From: Antedon mediterranea
Lineage: Eukaryota > Echinodermata > Crinoidea > Comatulida > Antedonidae
DNA: 64,000 bases
Direction: 5' to 3'
NCBI RefSeq assembly: GCF_964355755.1
Contig: NC_092679.1
Location: forward strand, 9,302,001 to 9,366,000
The position numbers were made by a program, and so were the translations under genes. Numbering within the stretch: position 1 is the stretch's first letter; every line of letters starts with the position of its first letter. Shown piece after piece: positions 24,101 to 39,000 of the stretch. The notes under the pieces are model-generated. The model made no database searches, was not told where the DNA came from, and saw only the letters and a program-made list of their open reading frames with translations.

Positions 24101-27100
24101 ACACTTTGATGTTTTGTGTGAAAATTTTCTTTCGAAATGCTCAAAATGGTCAAAAACGTTTTTAAATACGATATTAAGCTACTTTGTGCTCTTTGATGTT
24201 TTTGTGTGAAATGTTTTATCGAAATGCTCAAAATGGTCTAAAACGGTTTCTAATGTGATTTCAAGCACTTTGATGTTTTTGTGTAACCAAGTTTTTCGAA
24301 AATCACAAAATTGTCTAAAACGTCTCCAAATGCGATTTGAAGCTATTCTGTACACTTTGATGTTTTTATGTTAACAAGTTTTTCGAAAATCACAAAATGG
24401 TCTAAAACGTCTCCAAATGCGATTTGAAGCTATTCTGTACACTTTGATGTTTTTATGTTAACAAGTTTTTCGAAAATCACAAAATGGTCTAAAACGTCTC
24501 TAAATGCGATTTGAAGCTTTTCTGTACACTTTAATGTTTTTATGTTAACTTTTTTCGAAAATCACAAAATGGTCTAAATTTTCTCCAAATGCGATTTGAA
24601 GCTATTCTAAGCACTTTGATGTTTTTATGTTAACAAGTTTTTTCGAAAATCACAAAATGGTCTAAAACGTCTCCAATAGCGATTTTAAGCTATTCTGTAC
24701 ACTTTGATGTTTTTATGTTAACAAGTTTTTCGAAAATCACAAAATGGTCTAAAATGCGATTTTAAGCTATTCTAAGCACTTTGGTGTTTTTATGTTAACA
24801 AGTTTTTTTGAAAATCACAAAATGGTCTAAAACGTCTCTAAATGCGATTTGAAGCTTTTCTGTACACTTTGATGTTTTTATGTTAACAACTTTTTTCGAA
24901 AATCACAAAATGGTCTAAAATGTCTCCAAATGCGATTTGAAGCTATTCTAAGCACTTTGGTGTTTTTATGGAAACAATTTTTTTCGAAAATCACAAAATG
25001 GTCTAAAACGTCTCCAATAGCGATTTGAAGCTTTTCTGTACACTTTGGTGTTTTTATGTTAACAAGTTTTTTCGAAAATCACAAAATGGTCTAAAACGTC
25101 TCCAAATGCGATTTGAAGCTAATCTGTACACTTTGATGTTTTTATGTTAACAAGTTTTTTCGAAAATCACAAAATGGTCTAAAACGTTTCAAAATGCGAT
25201 TTGAAGCTTTTCTTTACACTTTGGTGTTTTTATGTTAACAAGTTTTTTCGAAAATCACAAAATGGTCTAAAACGTCTCCAAATGCGATTTGAAGCTATTC
25301 TGTACACTTTGATGTTTTTATGTTAACAAGTTTTTTCGAAGATCACAAAATTGTCTAAAACGTCTACAAATGCAATTTGAAGCTATTCTAAACACTTTTG
25401 TGTTTTTATGTTAACAAGTTTTTTTCGAAAATCACAAAATGGTCTAAAACGTCTGCAAATGCGATTTTAAACTATTCTTAGCACATTGGTGTTTTTATTT
25501 AAACAAATTTTTTCGAAACTCACAAAATGGTCTAAAACGTCTCCAAATGCGATTTGAAGCTATTTTAAGCACTTTGGTGTTTTTGTGTTAACAAGTTTTT
25601 CGAAATGCTCAAAATGGTCTAAAACGTTTTTAAACACGATATTAAGCTATTTTGTGCTCTTTGATGTTTTTTTGTGAAAAGTTTTAGCAAAATGCTCAAA
25701 ATGGTCTAAAACGATTTCTAATGTGATTTTAAGCACTTTGATGTTTTTATGTTAACTAGTTTTTTCGAAAATCACAAAATGGTCTAAAACGTCTCCAAAT
25801 GCGATTTGAAGCTATTTTAAGCACTTAGGTGCTTTTGTGTAACCAAGTTTTTTTGAAAATCACAAAAGGGTCTAAAATGTCTCCAAATGTGATTTGAAGC
25901 TATTTTAAGCAGTTTTGTGTTTTTGTGTTAACAAGTTTTTCGAAAATCACAAAATTGTCTAAAACGTCTCCAAATGCGATTTGAAGCTATTCTGTACACT
26001 TTGATGTTTTTATGTTAACAAGTTTTTTAGAAAATCACAAAATGGTCTAAAACATCTCCAAAAGCGATTTAAAGCTATTTTAAGCACTTTGGTGTTTTTA
26101 TGTTAACAAGTTTTTTCGAAAATCACAAAATGGTCTAAAACGTCTCCAAATGCGATTTGAAGCTATTTTAAGCACTTTGGTGTTTTTGTGTTAACAAGTT
26201 TTTCGAAATGCTCAAAATGGTCTAAAACGTTTCCAAATGCGATTTGAAGCTATTCTGTACACTTTGATGTTTTGTGTGAAAATTTTCTGTCGAAATGCTC
26301 AAAATGGTCAAAAACGTTTTTAAATACGATATTAAGCTACTTTGTGCTCTTTGATGTTTTTGTGTGAAATGTTTTATCGAAATGCTCAAAATGGTCTAAA
26401 ACGGTTTCTAATGTGATTTCAAGCACTTTGATGTTTTTGTGTAACCAAGTTTTTCGAAAATCACAAAATTGTCTAAAACGTCTCCAAATGCGATTTGAAG
26501 CTATTCTGTACTCTTTGATTTTTTTATTTTAACAAGTTTTTCGAAAATCACAAAATGGTCTAAAACGTCTCCAAATGCGATTTTAAGCTATTCTAAGCAC
26601 TTTGGTGTTTTTATGTTAACAAGTTTTTTTGAAAATCACAAAATGGTCTAAAACGTCTCTAAATGAGATTTGAAGCTTTTCTGTACACTTTGATGTTTTT
26701 ATGTTAACAAGTTTTTTCGAAAATCACAAAATGGTCTAAAATGTCTCCAAATGCGATTTGAAGCTATTCTAAGCACTTTGGTGTTTTTATGGAAACAATT
26801 TTTTTCGAAAATCACAAAATGGTCTAAAACGTCTCCAAATGTGATTTGAAGCTATTCTGTACACTTTGATGTTTTTATGTTAACAAGTTTTTTCGAAAAT
26901 CACAAAATGGTCTAAAACGTCTACAAATGCGATTTGAAGCTATACTGTACACTTTGATGCTTTTATGTTAACAAGTTTTTTCGAAAATCACAAAATGGTC
27001 TAAAACGTTTCCAAATGCGATTTGAAGCTATTCTGTACACTTTGATGTTTTGTGTGAAAATTTTCTGTCGAAATGCTCAAAATGGTCAAAAACGTTTTTA

Positions 27101-30100
27101 AATACGATATTAAGCTACTTTGTGCTCTTTGATGTTTTTGTGTGAAATGTTTTATCGAAATGCTCAAAATGGTCTAAAACGGTTTCTAATGTGATTTCAA
27201 GCACTTTGATGTTTTTGTGTAACCAAGTTTTTCGAAAATCACAAAATTGTCTAAAACGTCTCCAAATGCGATTTGAAGCTATTCTGTACACTTTGATGTT
27301 TTTATGTTAACAAGTTTTTCGAAAATCACAAAATGGTCTAAAACGTCTCCAAATGCGATTTGAAGCTATTCTGTAAACTTTGATGTTTTTATGTTAACAA
27401 GTTTTTCGAAAATCACAAAATGGTCTAAAACGTCTCTAAATGCGATTTGAAGCTTTTCTGTACACTTTGATGTTTTTATGTTAACAACTTTTTTCGAAAA
27501 TCACAAAATGGTCTAAAATGTCTCCAAATGCGATTTGAAGCTATTCTAAGCACTTTGGTGTTTTTATGTTAACAAGTTTTTTCGAAAATCACAAAATGGT
27601 CTAAAACGTCTCCAAATGCGATTTGAAGCTATTCTGTACACTTTGATGTTTTTATGTTAACAAGTTTTTTCGAAAATCACAAAATGGTCTAAAACGTCTA
27701 CAAATGCGATTTGAAGCTATTCTGTACACTTTGATGTTTTTATGTTAACAAGTTTTTTCGAAAATCACAAAATGGTCTAAAACGTTTCCAAATGCGATTT
27801 GAAGCTATTCTGTACACTTTGATGTTTTGTGTGAAAATTTTCTTTCGAAATGCTCAAAATGGTCAAAAACGTTTTTAAATACGATATTAAGCTACTTTGT
27901 GCTCTTTGATGTTTTTGTGTGAAATGTTTTATCGAAATGCTCAAAATGGTGTAAAACGGTTTCTAATGTGATTTCAAGCACTTTGATGTTTTTGTGTAAC
28001 CAAGTTTTTCGAAAATCACAAAATTGTCTAAAACGTCTCCAAATGCGATTTGAAGCTATTCTGTACACTTTGATGTTTTTATGTTAACAAGTTTTTCGAA
28101 AATCACAAAATGGTCTAAAACGTCTCCAAATGCGATTTTAAGCTATTCTAAGCACTTTGGTGTTTTTATGTTAACAAGTTTTTTTGAAAATCACAAAATG
28201 GTCTAAAACGTCTCTAAATGCGATTTGAAGCTATTCTGTACACTTTGATGTTTTTATGTTAACAAGTTTTTTCGAAAATCACAAAATGGTCTAAAACGTC
28301 TACAAATGCGATTTGAAGCTATTCTAAGCACTTTGGTGTTTTTATGGAAACAATTTTTTTCGAAAATCACAAAATGGTCTAAAACGTTTCCAAATGCGAT
28401 TTGAAGCTATTCTGTACACTTTGATGTTTTGTGTGAAAATTTTCTGTCGAAATGCTCAAAATGGTCAAAAACGTTTTTAAATACGATATTAAGCTACTTT
28501 GTGCTCTTTGATGTTTTTGTGTGAAATGTTTTATCGAAATGCTCAAAATGGTCTAAAACGGTTTCTAATGTGATTTCAAGCACTTTGATGTTTTTGTGTA
28601 ACCAAGTTTTTTGAAAATCACAAAATTGTCTAAAACGTCTCCAAATGCGATTTGAAGCTATTCTGTACACTTTGATGTTTTTATGTTAACAAGTTTTTCG
28701 AAAATCACAAAATGGTCTAAAACGTGTCTCCAAATGCGATTTTAAGCTATTCTAAGCACTTTGGTGTTTTTATGTTAACAACTTTTTTCGAAAATCACAA
28801 AATGGTCTAAAATGTCTCCAAATGCGATTTGAAGCTATTCTAAGCACTTTGGTGTTTTTATGTTAACAAGTTTTTTCGAAAATCACAAAATGGTCTAAAA
28901 CGTCTCCAAATGCGATTTGAAGCTATTCTGTACACTTTGATGTTTTTATGTTAACAAGTTTTTTCGAAAATCACAAAATGGTCTAAAACGTCTACAAATG
29001 CGATTTGAAGCTATTCTGTACACTTTGATGTTTTTATGTTAACAAGTTTTTTCGAAAATCACAAAATGGTCTAAAACGTTTCCAAATGCGATTTGAAGCT
29101 ATTCTGTACACTTTGATGTTTTGTGTGAAAATTTTCTTTCGAAATGCTCAAAATGGTCAAAAACGTTTTTAAATACGATATTAAGCTACTTTGTGCTCTT
29201 TGATGTTTTTGTGTGAAATGTTTTATCGAAATGCTCAAAATGGTCTAAAACGGTTTCTAATGTGATTTCAAGCACTTTGATGTTTTTGTGTAACCAAGTT
29301 TTTCGAAAATCACAAAATTGTCTAAAACGTCTCCAAATGCGATTTGAAGCTATTCTGTACACTTTGATGTTTTTATGTTAACAAGTTTTTCGAAAATCAC
29401 AAAATGGTCTAAAACATCTCCAAATGCGATTTGAAGCTATTCTGTACACTTTGATGTTTTTATGTTAACAAGTTTTTCGAAAATCACAAAATGGTCTAAA
29501 ACGTCTCTAAATGCGATTTGAAGCTTTTCTGTACACTTTGATGTTTTTATGTTAACAACTTTTTTCGAAAATCACAAAATGGTCTAAAATGTCTCCAAAT
29601 GCGATTTGAAGCTATTCTAAGCACTTTGATGTTTTTATGTTACCAAGTTTTTTCGAAAATCACAAAATGGTCTAAAATGTCTCCAATAGCGATTTTAAGC
29701 TATTCTGTACACTTTGATGTTTTTATGTTAACAAGTTTTTCGAAAATCACAAAATGGTCTAAAACGTCTCCAAATGCGATTTTAAGCTATTCTAAGCACT
29801 TTGGTGTTTTTATGTTAACAAGTTTTTTTGAAAATCACAAAATGGTCTAAAACGTCTCTAAATGCGATTTGAAGCTTTTCTGTACACTTTGATGTTTTTA
29901 TGTTAACAACTTTTTTCGAAAATCACAAAATGGTCTAAAATGTCTCCAAATGCGATTTGAAGCTATTCTAAGCACTTTGGTGTTTTTATGGAAACAATTT
30001 TTTTCGAAAATCACAAAATGGTCTAAAACGTCTCCAATAGCGATTTGAAGCTTTTCTGTACACTTTGGTGTTTTTATGTTAACAAGTTTTTTCGAAAATC

Positions 30101-31500
30101 ACAAAATGGTCTAAAACGTCTCCAAATGCGATTTGAAGCTAATCTGTACACTTTGATGTTTTTATGTTAACAAGTTTTTTCGAAAATCACAAAATGGTCT
30201 AAAACGTTTCCAAATGCGATTTGAAGCTTTTCTTTACACTTTGGTGTTTTTATGTTAACAAGTTTTTTCGAAAATCACAAAATGGTCTAAAACGTCTCCA
30301 AATGCGATTTGAAGCTATTCTGTACACTTTGATGTTTTTATGTTAACAAGTTTTTTCGAAGATCACAAAATGGTCTAAAACGTCTACAAATGCAATTTGA
30401 AGCTATTCTAAGCACTTTTGTGTTTTTATGTTAACAAGTTTTTTCGAAAATCACAAAATGGTCTAAAACGTCTGCAAATGCGATTTTAAACTATTCTTAG
30501 CACATTGGTGTTTTTATTTAAACAAATTTTTTCGAAACTCACAAAATGGTCTAAAACGTCTCCAAATGCGATTTGAAGCTATTTTAAGCACTTTGGTGTT
30601 TTTGTGTTAACAAGTTTTTCGAAATGCTCAAAATGGTCTAAAACGTTTTTAAACACGATATTAAGCTATTTTGTGCTCTTTGGTGTTTTTTTGTGAAAAG
30701 TTTTAGCAAAATGCTCAAAATGGTCTAAAACGATTTCTAATGTGATTTTAAGCACTTTGATGTTTTTATGTTAACTAGTTTTTTCGAAAATCACAAAATG
30801 GTCTAAAACGTCTCCAAATGCGATTTGAAGCTATTTTAAGCACTTAGGTGCTTTTGTGTAACCAAGTTTTTTAGAAAATCACAAAAGGGTCTAAAATGTC
30901 TCCAAATGTGATTTGAAGCTATTTTAAGCACTTTGGTGTTTTTGTTTTAACAAGTTTTTCGGAAATCACAAAATTGTCTAAAACGTCTCCAAATGCGATT
31001 TGAAGCTATTCTGTACACTTTGATGTTTTTATGTTAACAAGTTTTTTAGAAAATCACAAAATGGTCTAAAACATCTCCAAATGCGATTTAAAGCTATTTT
31101 AAGCACTTTGGTGTTTTTATGTTAACAAGTTTTTTCGAAAATCACAAAATGGTCTAAAACGTCTCCAAATGCGATTTGAAGCTATTTTAAGCACTTTGGT
31201 GTTTTTGTGTTAACAAGTTTTTCGAAATGCTCAAAATGGTCTAAAACGTTTCCAAATGCGATTTGAAGCTATTCTGTACACTTTGATGTTTTGTGTGAAA
31301 ATTTTCTGTCGAAATGCTCAAAATGGTCAAAAACGTTTTTAAATACGATATTAAGCTACTTTGTGCTCTTTGATGTTTTTGTGTGAAATGTTTTATCGAA
31401 ATGCTCAAAATGGTCTAAAACGGTTTATAATGTGATTTCAAGCACTTTGATGTTTTTGTGTAACCAAGTTTTTCGAAAATCACAAAATTGTCTAAAACGT
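21118..31500 (+). repeat. Large segmental duplication within the array, copy A
   Basis: About 10.4 kb here reappears at 43611-54000 at an offset of 22493-22496 bp. Matching landmarks: 21876/44369, 25514/48008, 30533/53029; cassettes 22690/45183, 26328/48822, 28485/50981, 29177/51673; GTGTCTCC insertion 28721/51217; CTATACTGTAC monomer 26935/49431. A 10-bp deletion (24749) and the GATTTGTAGC variant (23.73 kb) are shared with copy B and absent from the 8.66-kb-offset copy. The match decays at about 31.5 kb, where this copy has CTCTTTGATGTTTTTATG and copy B has CTCTTTGATTTTTTTATT. Confidence 0.87.
24749..24758 (+). repeat. 10-bp deletion marker CTAAAATGCG
   Basis: The normal CTAAAACGTCTCCAAATGCG is shortened by exactly 10 bp. 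The same event is at 47243, which is 22494 bp downstream in the large duplicate, but not at 33406 in the 8657-bp-offset copy. It therefore orders the duplications. A similar deletion with different flanks is at 36883. Confidence 0.9.
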
Positions 31501-34500
31501 CTCCAAATGCGATTTGAAGCTATTCTGTACTCTTTGATGTTTTTATGTTAACAAGTTTTTCGAAAATCACAAAATGGTCTAAAACGTCTCCAAATGCGAT
31601 TTTAAGCTATTCTAAGCACTTTGGTGTTTTTATGTTAACAAGTTTTTTTGAAATCACAAAATGGTCTAAAACGTCTCTAAATGAGATTTGAAGCTTTTCT
31701 GTACATTTTGATGTTTTTATGTTAACAAGTTTTTTCGAAAATCACAAAATGGTCTAAAATGTCTCCAAATGCGATTTGAAGCTATTCTAAGCACTTTGGT
31801 GTTTTTATGGAAACAATTTTTTTCGAAAATCACAAAATGGTCTAAAACGTCTCCAAATGTGATTTGAAGCTATTCTGTACACTTTGATGTTTTTATGTTA
31901 GCAAGTTTTTTCGAAAATCACAAAATGGTCTAAAACGTCTACAAATGCGATTTGAAGCTAATCTGTACACTTTGATGTTTTTATGTTAACAAGTTTTTTC
32001 GAAAATCACAAAAGGGTCTAAAATGTCTGTAAATGCGATTTGAAGCTATTTAAAGCACTTTGGTGTTTTTAGGTTAACAAGTTTTTTCGAAAATCACAAA
32101 ATGGTCTAAAACGTCTACAAATGCGATTTGAAGCTATTCTAAGCACTTTTGTGTTTTTATGTTAACAAGTTTTTTCGAAAATCACAAAATGGTCTAAAAT
32201 GTCTCCAAATGCGATTTGAAGCTATTCTAAGCACTTTGGTGTTTTTATGGAAACAATTTTTTTCGAAAATCACAAAATGGTCTAAAACGTCTCCAAATGT
32301 GATTTGAAGCTATTCTGTACACTTTGATGTTTTTATGTTAGCAAGTTTTTTCGAAAATCACAAAATGGTCTAAAACGTCTACAAATGCGATTTGAAGCTA
32401 ATCTGTACACTTTGATGTTTTTATGTTAACAAGTTTTTTCGAAAATCACAAAAGGGTCTAAAATGTCTGTAAATGCGATTTGAAGCTATTTAAAGCACTT
32501 TGGTGTTTTTAGATTAACAAGTTTTTTCGAAAATCACAAAATGGTCTAAAACGTCTACAAATGCGATTTGAAGCTATTCTAAGCACTTTTGTGTTTTTAT
32601 GTTAACAGGTTTTTTCGAAAATCACAAAATGGTCTAAAACGTCTCCAAATGCGATTTGAAGCTATTTTAAGCACTTTGGTGTTTTTGTGTTAACAAGTTT
32701 TTCGAAAATCACAAAATGGTCTAAAACGTTTCCAAATGCGATTTGAAGCTATTCTGTACACTTTGATGTTTTGTGTGAAAATTTTCTTTCGAAATGCTCA
32801 AAATGGTCAAAAACGTTTTTAAATACGATATTAAGCTACTTTGTGCTCTTTGATGTTTTTGTGTGAAATGTTTTATCGAAATGCTCAAAATGGTCTAAAA
32901 CGGTTTCTAATGTGATTTCAAGCACTTTGATGTTTTTGTGTAACCAAGTTTTTCGAAAATCACAAAATTGTCTAAAACGTCTCCAAATGCGATTTGAAGC
33001 TATTCTGTACACTTTGATGTTTTTATGTTAACAAGTTTTTCGAAAATCACAAAATGGTCTAAAACGTCTCCAAATGCGATTTGAAGCTATTCTGTACACT
33101 TTGATGTTTTTATGTTAACAAGTTTTTCGAAAATCACAAAATGGTCTAAAACGTCTCTAAATGCGATTTGAAGCTTTTCTGTACACTTTAATGTTTTTAT
33201 GTTAACTTTTTTCGAAAATCACAAAATGGTCTAAATTTTCTCCAAATGCGATTTGAAGCTATTCTAAGCACTTTGATGTTTTTATGTTAACAAGTTTTTT
33301 CGAAAATCACAAAATGGTCTAAAACGTCTCCAATAGCGATTTTAAGCTATTCTGTACACTTTGATGTTTTTATGTTAACAAGTTTTTCGAAAATCACAAA
33401 ATGGTCTAAAACGTCTCCAAATGCGATTTTAAGCTATTCTAAGCACTTTGGTGTTTTTATGTTAACAAGTTTTTTTGAAAATCACAAAATGGTCTAAAAC
33501 GTCTCTAAATGCGATTTGAAGCTTTTCTGTACACTTTGATGTTTTTATGTTAACAACTTTTTTCGAAAATCACAAAATGGTCTAAAATGTCTCCAAATGC
33601 GATTTGAAGCTATTCTAAGCACTTTGGTGTTTTTATGGAAACAATTTTTTTCGAAAATCACAAAATGGTCTAAAACGTCTCCAATAGCGATTTGAAGCTT
33701 TTCTGTACACTTTGGTGTTTTTATGTTAACAAGTTTTTTCGAAAATCACAAAATGGTCTAAAACGTCTCCAAATGCGATTTGAAGCTAATCTGTACACTT
33801 TGATGTTTTTATGTTAATAAGTTTTTTCGAAAATCACAAAATGGTCTAAAACGTTTCAAAATGCGATTTGAAGCTTTTCTTTACACTTTGGTGTTTTTAT
33901 GTTAACAAGTTTTTTCGAAAATCACAAAATGGTCTAAAACGTCTCCAAATGCGATTTGAAGCTATTCTGTACACTTTGATGTTTTTATGTTAACAAGTTT
34001 TTTCGAAGATCACAAAATGGTCTAAAACGTCTACAAATGCAATTTGAAGCTATTCTAAACACTTTTGTGTTTTTATGTTAACAAGTTTTTTTCGAAAATC
34101 ACAAAATGGTCTAAAACGTCTGCAAATGCGATTTTAAACTATTCTTAGCACATTGGTGTTTTTATTTAAACAAATTTTTTCGAAACTCACAAAATGGTCT
34201 AAAACGTCTCCAAATGCGATTTGAAGCTATTTTAAGCACTTTGGTGTTTTTGTGTTAACAAGTTTTTCGAAATGCTCAAAATGGTCTAAAACGTTTTTAA
34301 ACACGATATTAAGCTATTTTGTGCTCTTTGATGTTTTTTTGTGAAAAGTTTTAGCAAAATGCTCAAAATGGTCTAAAACGATTTCTAATGTGATTTTAAG
34401 CACTTTGATGTTTTTATGTTAACTAGTTTTTTCGAAAATCACAAAATGGTCTAAAACGTCTCCAAATGCGATTTGAAGCTATTTTAAGCACTTAGGTGCT

Positions 34501-36000
34501 TTTGTGTAACCAAGTTTTTTTGAAAATCACAAAAGGGTCTAAAATGTCTCCAAATGTGATTTGAAGCTATTTTAAGCAGTTTGGTGTTTTTGTGTTAACA
34601 AGTTTTTCGAAAATCACAAAATTGTCTAAAACGTCTCCAAATGCGATTTGAAGCTATTCTGTACACTTTGATGTTTTTATGTTAACAAGTTTTTTAGAAA
34701 ATCACAAAATGGTCTAAAACATCTCCAAATGCGATTTAAAGCTATTTTAAGCACTTTGGTGTTTTTATGTTAACAAGTTTTTTCGAAAATCACAAAATGG
34801 TCTAAAACGTCTCCAAATGCGATTTGAAGCTATTTTAAGCACTTTGGTGTTTTTGTGTTAACAAGTTTTTCGAAATGCTCAAAATGGTCTAAAACGTTTC
34901 CAAATGCGATTTGAAGCTATTCTGTACACTTTGATGTTTTGTGTGAAAATTTTCTGTCGAAATGCTCAAAATGGTCAAAAACGTTTTTAAATACGATATT
35001 AAGCTACTTTGTGCTCTTTGATGTTTTTGTGTGAAATGTTTTATCAAAATGCTCAAAATGGTCTAAAACGGTTTCTAATGTGATTTCAAGCACTTTGATG
35101 TTTTTGTGTAACCAAGTTTTTCGAAAATCACAAAATTGTCTAAAACGTCTCCAAATGCGATTTGAAGCTATTCTGTACACTTTGATGTTTTTATGTTAAC
35201 AAGTTTTTCGAAAATCACAAAATGGTCTAAAACGTCTCCAAATGCGATTTTAAGCTATTCTAAGCACTTTGGTGTTTTTATGTTAACAAGTTTTTTTGAA
35301 AATCACAAAATGGTCTAAAACGTCTCTAAATGCGATTTGAAGCTTTTCTGTACACTTTGATGTTTTTATGTTAACAACTTTTTTCGAAAATCACAAAATG
35401 GTCTAAAATGTCTCCAAATGCGATTTGAAGCTATTTTAAGCACTTTGGTGTCTTTATGGAAACAATTTTTTTCGAAAATCACAAAATGGTCTAAAACGTC
35501 TCCAATAGCGATTTGAAGCTTTTCTGTACACTTTGGTGTTTTTATGTTAACAATTTTTTTCGAAAATCACAAAATGGTCTAAAACGTCTCCAAATGCGAT
35601 TTGAAGCTATTCTGTACACTTTGATGTTTTTATGTTAACAAGTTTTTTCGAAAATCACAAAATGGTCTAAAACGTTTCCAAATGCGATTTGAAGCTATTC
35701 TGTACACTTTGATGTTTTGTGTGAAAATTTTCTGTCGAAATGCTCAAAATGGTCAAAAACGTTTTTAAATACGATATTAAGCTACTTTGTGCTCTTTGAT
35801 GTTTTTGTGTGAAATGTTTTATCGAAATGCTCAAAATGGTCTAAAACGGTTTCTAATGTGATTTCAAGCACTTTGATGTTTTTGTGTAACCAAGTTTTTC
35901 GAAAATCACAAAATTGTCTAAAACGTCTCCAAATGCGATTTGAAGCTATTCTGTACACTTTGGTGTTTTTATGTTAACAAGTTTTTTCGAAAATCACAAA
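30533..36000 (+). repeat. Third copy of the 21.9-27.1 kb order (offset 8657-8667 bp)
   Basis: Landmarks 21876/30533, 22690/31347, 24170/32827 and 24571/33228 are 8657 bp apart. After 24749 the offset is 8667 bp (25514/34181, 26328/34995, 27106/35773), because a 10-bp deletion in the upstream copy is absent here. Shared rare markers include CTAAATTTTCTCC (33228) and TATGTTAACTTTTTTCG. Register is lost at about 36.0 kb, where the next step differs by about one monomer and then becomes irregular. Confidence 0.85.
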
Positions 36001-39000
36001 ATGGTCTAAAACGTCTCCAAATACGATTTAAAGCTATTTTAAGCACTTTTGTGTTTTTGTGTAACCAAGTTTTTTCGAAAATCACAAAAGGGTCTAAAAT
36101 GTCTGTAAATGCGATTTGAAGCTATTTAAAGCACTTTGGTGTTTTTAGGTTAACAAGTTTTTTCGAAAATCACAAAATGGTCTAAAACGTCTACAAATGC
36201 GATTTGAAGCTATTCTAAGCACTTTTGTGTTTTTATGTTAACAAGTTTTTTCGAAAATCACAAAATGGTCTAAAACGTCTCCAAATGCGATTTGAAGCTA
36301 TTTTAAGCACTTTGGTGTTTTTGTGTTAACAAGTTTTTCGAAATGCTCAAAATGGTCTAAAACGTCTCCAAATGCGATTTGAAGCTATTCTAAGCACTTT
36401 GGTGTTTTTATGTTAACAAGTTTTTTCGAAAATCACAAAATGGTATAAAACGTCTCCAAATGCGATTTGAAGTTTTTCTAAGCACTTTGGTGTTTTTATG
36501 TTAACAAGTTTTTTCGAAAATCACAAAATGGTCTAAAACGTTTCCAAATGCGATTTGAAGCTATTCTGTACACTTTGATGTTTTGTGTGAAAATTTTCTT
36601 TTGAAATGCTCAAAATGGTCAAAAACGTTTTTAAATACGATATTAAGCTACTTTGTGCTCTTTGATGTTTTTGTGTGAAATGTTTTATCGAAATGCTCAA
36701 AATGGTCTAAAACGGTTTCTAATGCGATTTTAAGCTATTCTAAGCACTTTTGTGTTTTTATGTTAACAAGTTTTTTTGAAAATCACAAAATGGTCTAAAA
36801 CGTCTCTAAATGCGATTTGAAGCTTTTCTGTACACTTTGATGTTTTTATGTTAACAACTTTTTTCGAAAATCACAAAATGGTCTAAAATGCGATTTTAAG
36901 CTATTCTAAGCACTTTGGTGTTTTTATGTTAACAAGTTTTTTTGAAAATCACAAAATGGTCTAAAACGTCTCTAAATGCGATTTGAAGCTTTTCTGTACA
37001 CTTTGATGTTTTTATGTTAACAAGTTTTTTCGAAAATCACAAAATGGTCTAAAATGTCTCCAAATGCGATTTGAAGCTATTCTAAGCACTTTGGTGTTTT
37101 TATGGAAACAATTTTTTTCGAAAATCACAAAATGGTCTAAAACGTCTCCAATAGCGATTTCAAGCTTTTCTTTACACTTTGGTGTTTTTATGTTAACAAG
37201 TTTTTTCGAAAATCACAAAATGGTCTAAAACGTCTCCAAATGCGATTTGAAGCTATTCTGTACACTTTGATGTTTTTATGTTAACAAGTTTTTTCGAAAA
37301 TCACAAAATGGTCTAAAATGTCTCCAAATGCGATTTGAAGCTATTCTAAGCACTTTGGTGTTTTTATGGAAACATTTTTTTTCGAAAATCACAAAATGGT
37401 CTAAAACGTCTCCAATAGTGATTTGAAGCTTTTCTTTACACTTTGGTGTTTTTATGTTAAGTTTTTTCGAAAATCACAAAATGGTCTAAAACGTCTCCAA
37501 ATTCGATTTGAAGCTATTCTGTACACTTTGATGTTTTTATGTTAACAAGTTTTTTCGAAAATCACAAAATGGTCTAAAACGTCTACAAATGCGATTTGAA
37601 GCTATTCTAAGCACTTTTGTGTTTTTATGTTAACAAGTTTTTTCGAAAATCACAAAATGGTCTAAAACGTCTGCAAATGCGATTTGAAACTATTCTTAGC
37701 ACATTGGTGTTTTTATTTAAACAAATTTTTTCGAAACTCACAAAATGGTCTAAAACGTCTCCAAATGCGATTTGAAGCTATTTTAAGCACTTTAGTGTTT
37801 TTGTGTTAACAAGTTTTTCGAAATGCTCAAAATGGTCTAAAACGTTTTTAAACACGATATTAAGCTCACAAAACGTCTCCAAATGCGATTTGAAGCTATT
37901 CTGTACACTTTGATGTTTTTATGTTAACAAGTTTTTCTTTACACTTTGGTGTTTTTATGTTAACAAGTTTTTTCGAAAATCACAAAATGGTCTAAAACGA
38001 TTTCTAATGTGATTTTAAGCACTTTGATGTTTTTATGTTAACTAGTTTTTTCGAAAATCACAAAATGGTCTAAAACGTCTCCAAATGCGATTTGAAGCTA
38101 TTTTAAGCACTTAGGTGCTTTTGTGTAACCAAGTTTTTTTGAAAATCACAAAAGGGTCTAAAATGTCTCCAAATGTGATTTGAAGCTATTTTAAGCACTT
38201 TGGTGTTTTTGTGTTAACAAGTTTTTCGAAAATCACAAAATTGTCTAAAACGTCTCCAAATGCGATTTGAAGCTATTCTGTACACTTTGATGTTTTTATG
38301 TTAACAAGTTTTTTAGAAAATCACAAAATGGTCTAAAACATCTCCAAATGCGATTTAAAGCTATTTTAAGCACTTTAGTGTTTTTATGTTAACATGTTTT
38401 TTCGAAAATCACAAAATGGTCTAAAACGTCTCCAAATGCGATTTGAAGCTATTTTAAGCACTTTGGTGTTTTTGTGTTAACAAGTTTTTCGAAATGCTCA
38501 AAATGGTCTAAAACGTTTCCAAATGCGATTTGAAGCTATTCTGTACACTTTGATGTTTTGTGTGAAAATTTTCTGTCGAAATGCTCAAAATGGTCAAAAA
38601 CGTTTTTAAATACGATATTAAGCTACTTTGTGCTCTTTGATGTTTTTGTCTGAAATGTTTTATCGAAATGCTCAAAATGGTCTAAAACGGTTTCTAATGT
38701 GATTTCAAGCACTTTGATGTTTTTGTGTAACCAAGTTTTTCGAAAATCACAAAATTGTCTAAAACGTCTCCAAATGCGATTTGAAGCTATTCTGTACTCT
38801 TTGATGTTTTTATGTTAACAAGTTTTTCGAAAATCACAAAATGGTCTAAAACGTCTCCAAATGCGATTTTAAGCTATTCTAAGCACTTTGGTGTTTTTAT
38901 GTTAACAAGTTTTTTTGAAAATCACAAAATGGTCTAAAACGTCTCTAAATGCGATTTGAAGCTTTTCTGTACACTTTGATGTTTTTATGTTAACAAGTTT

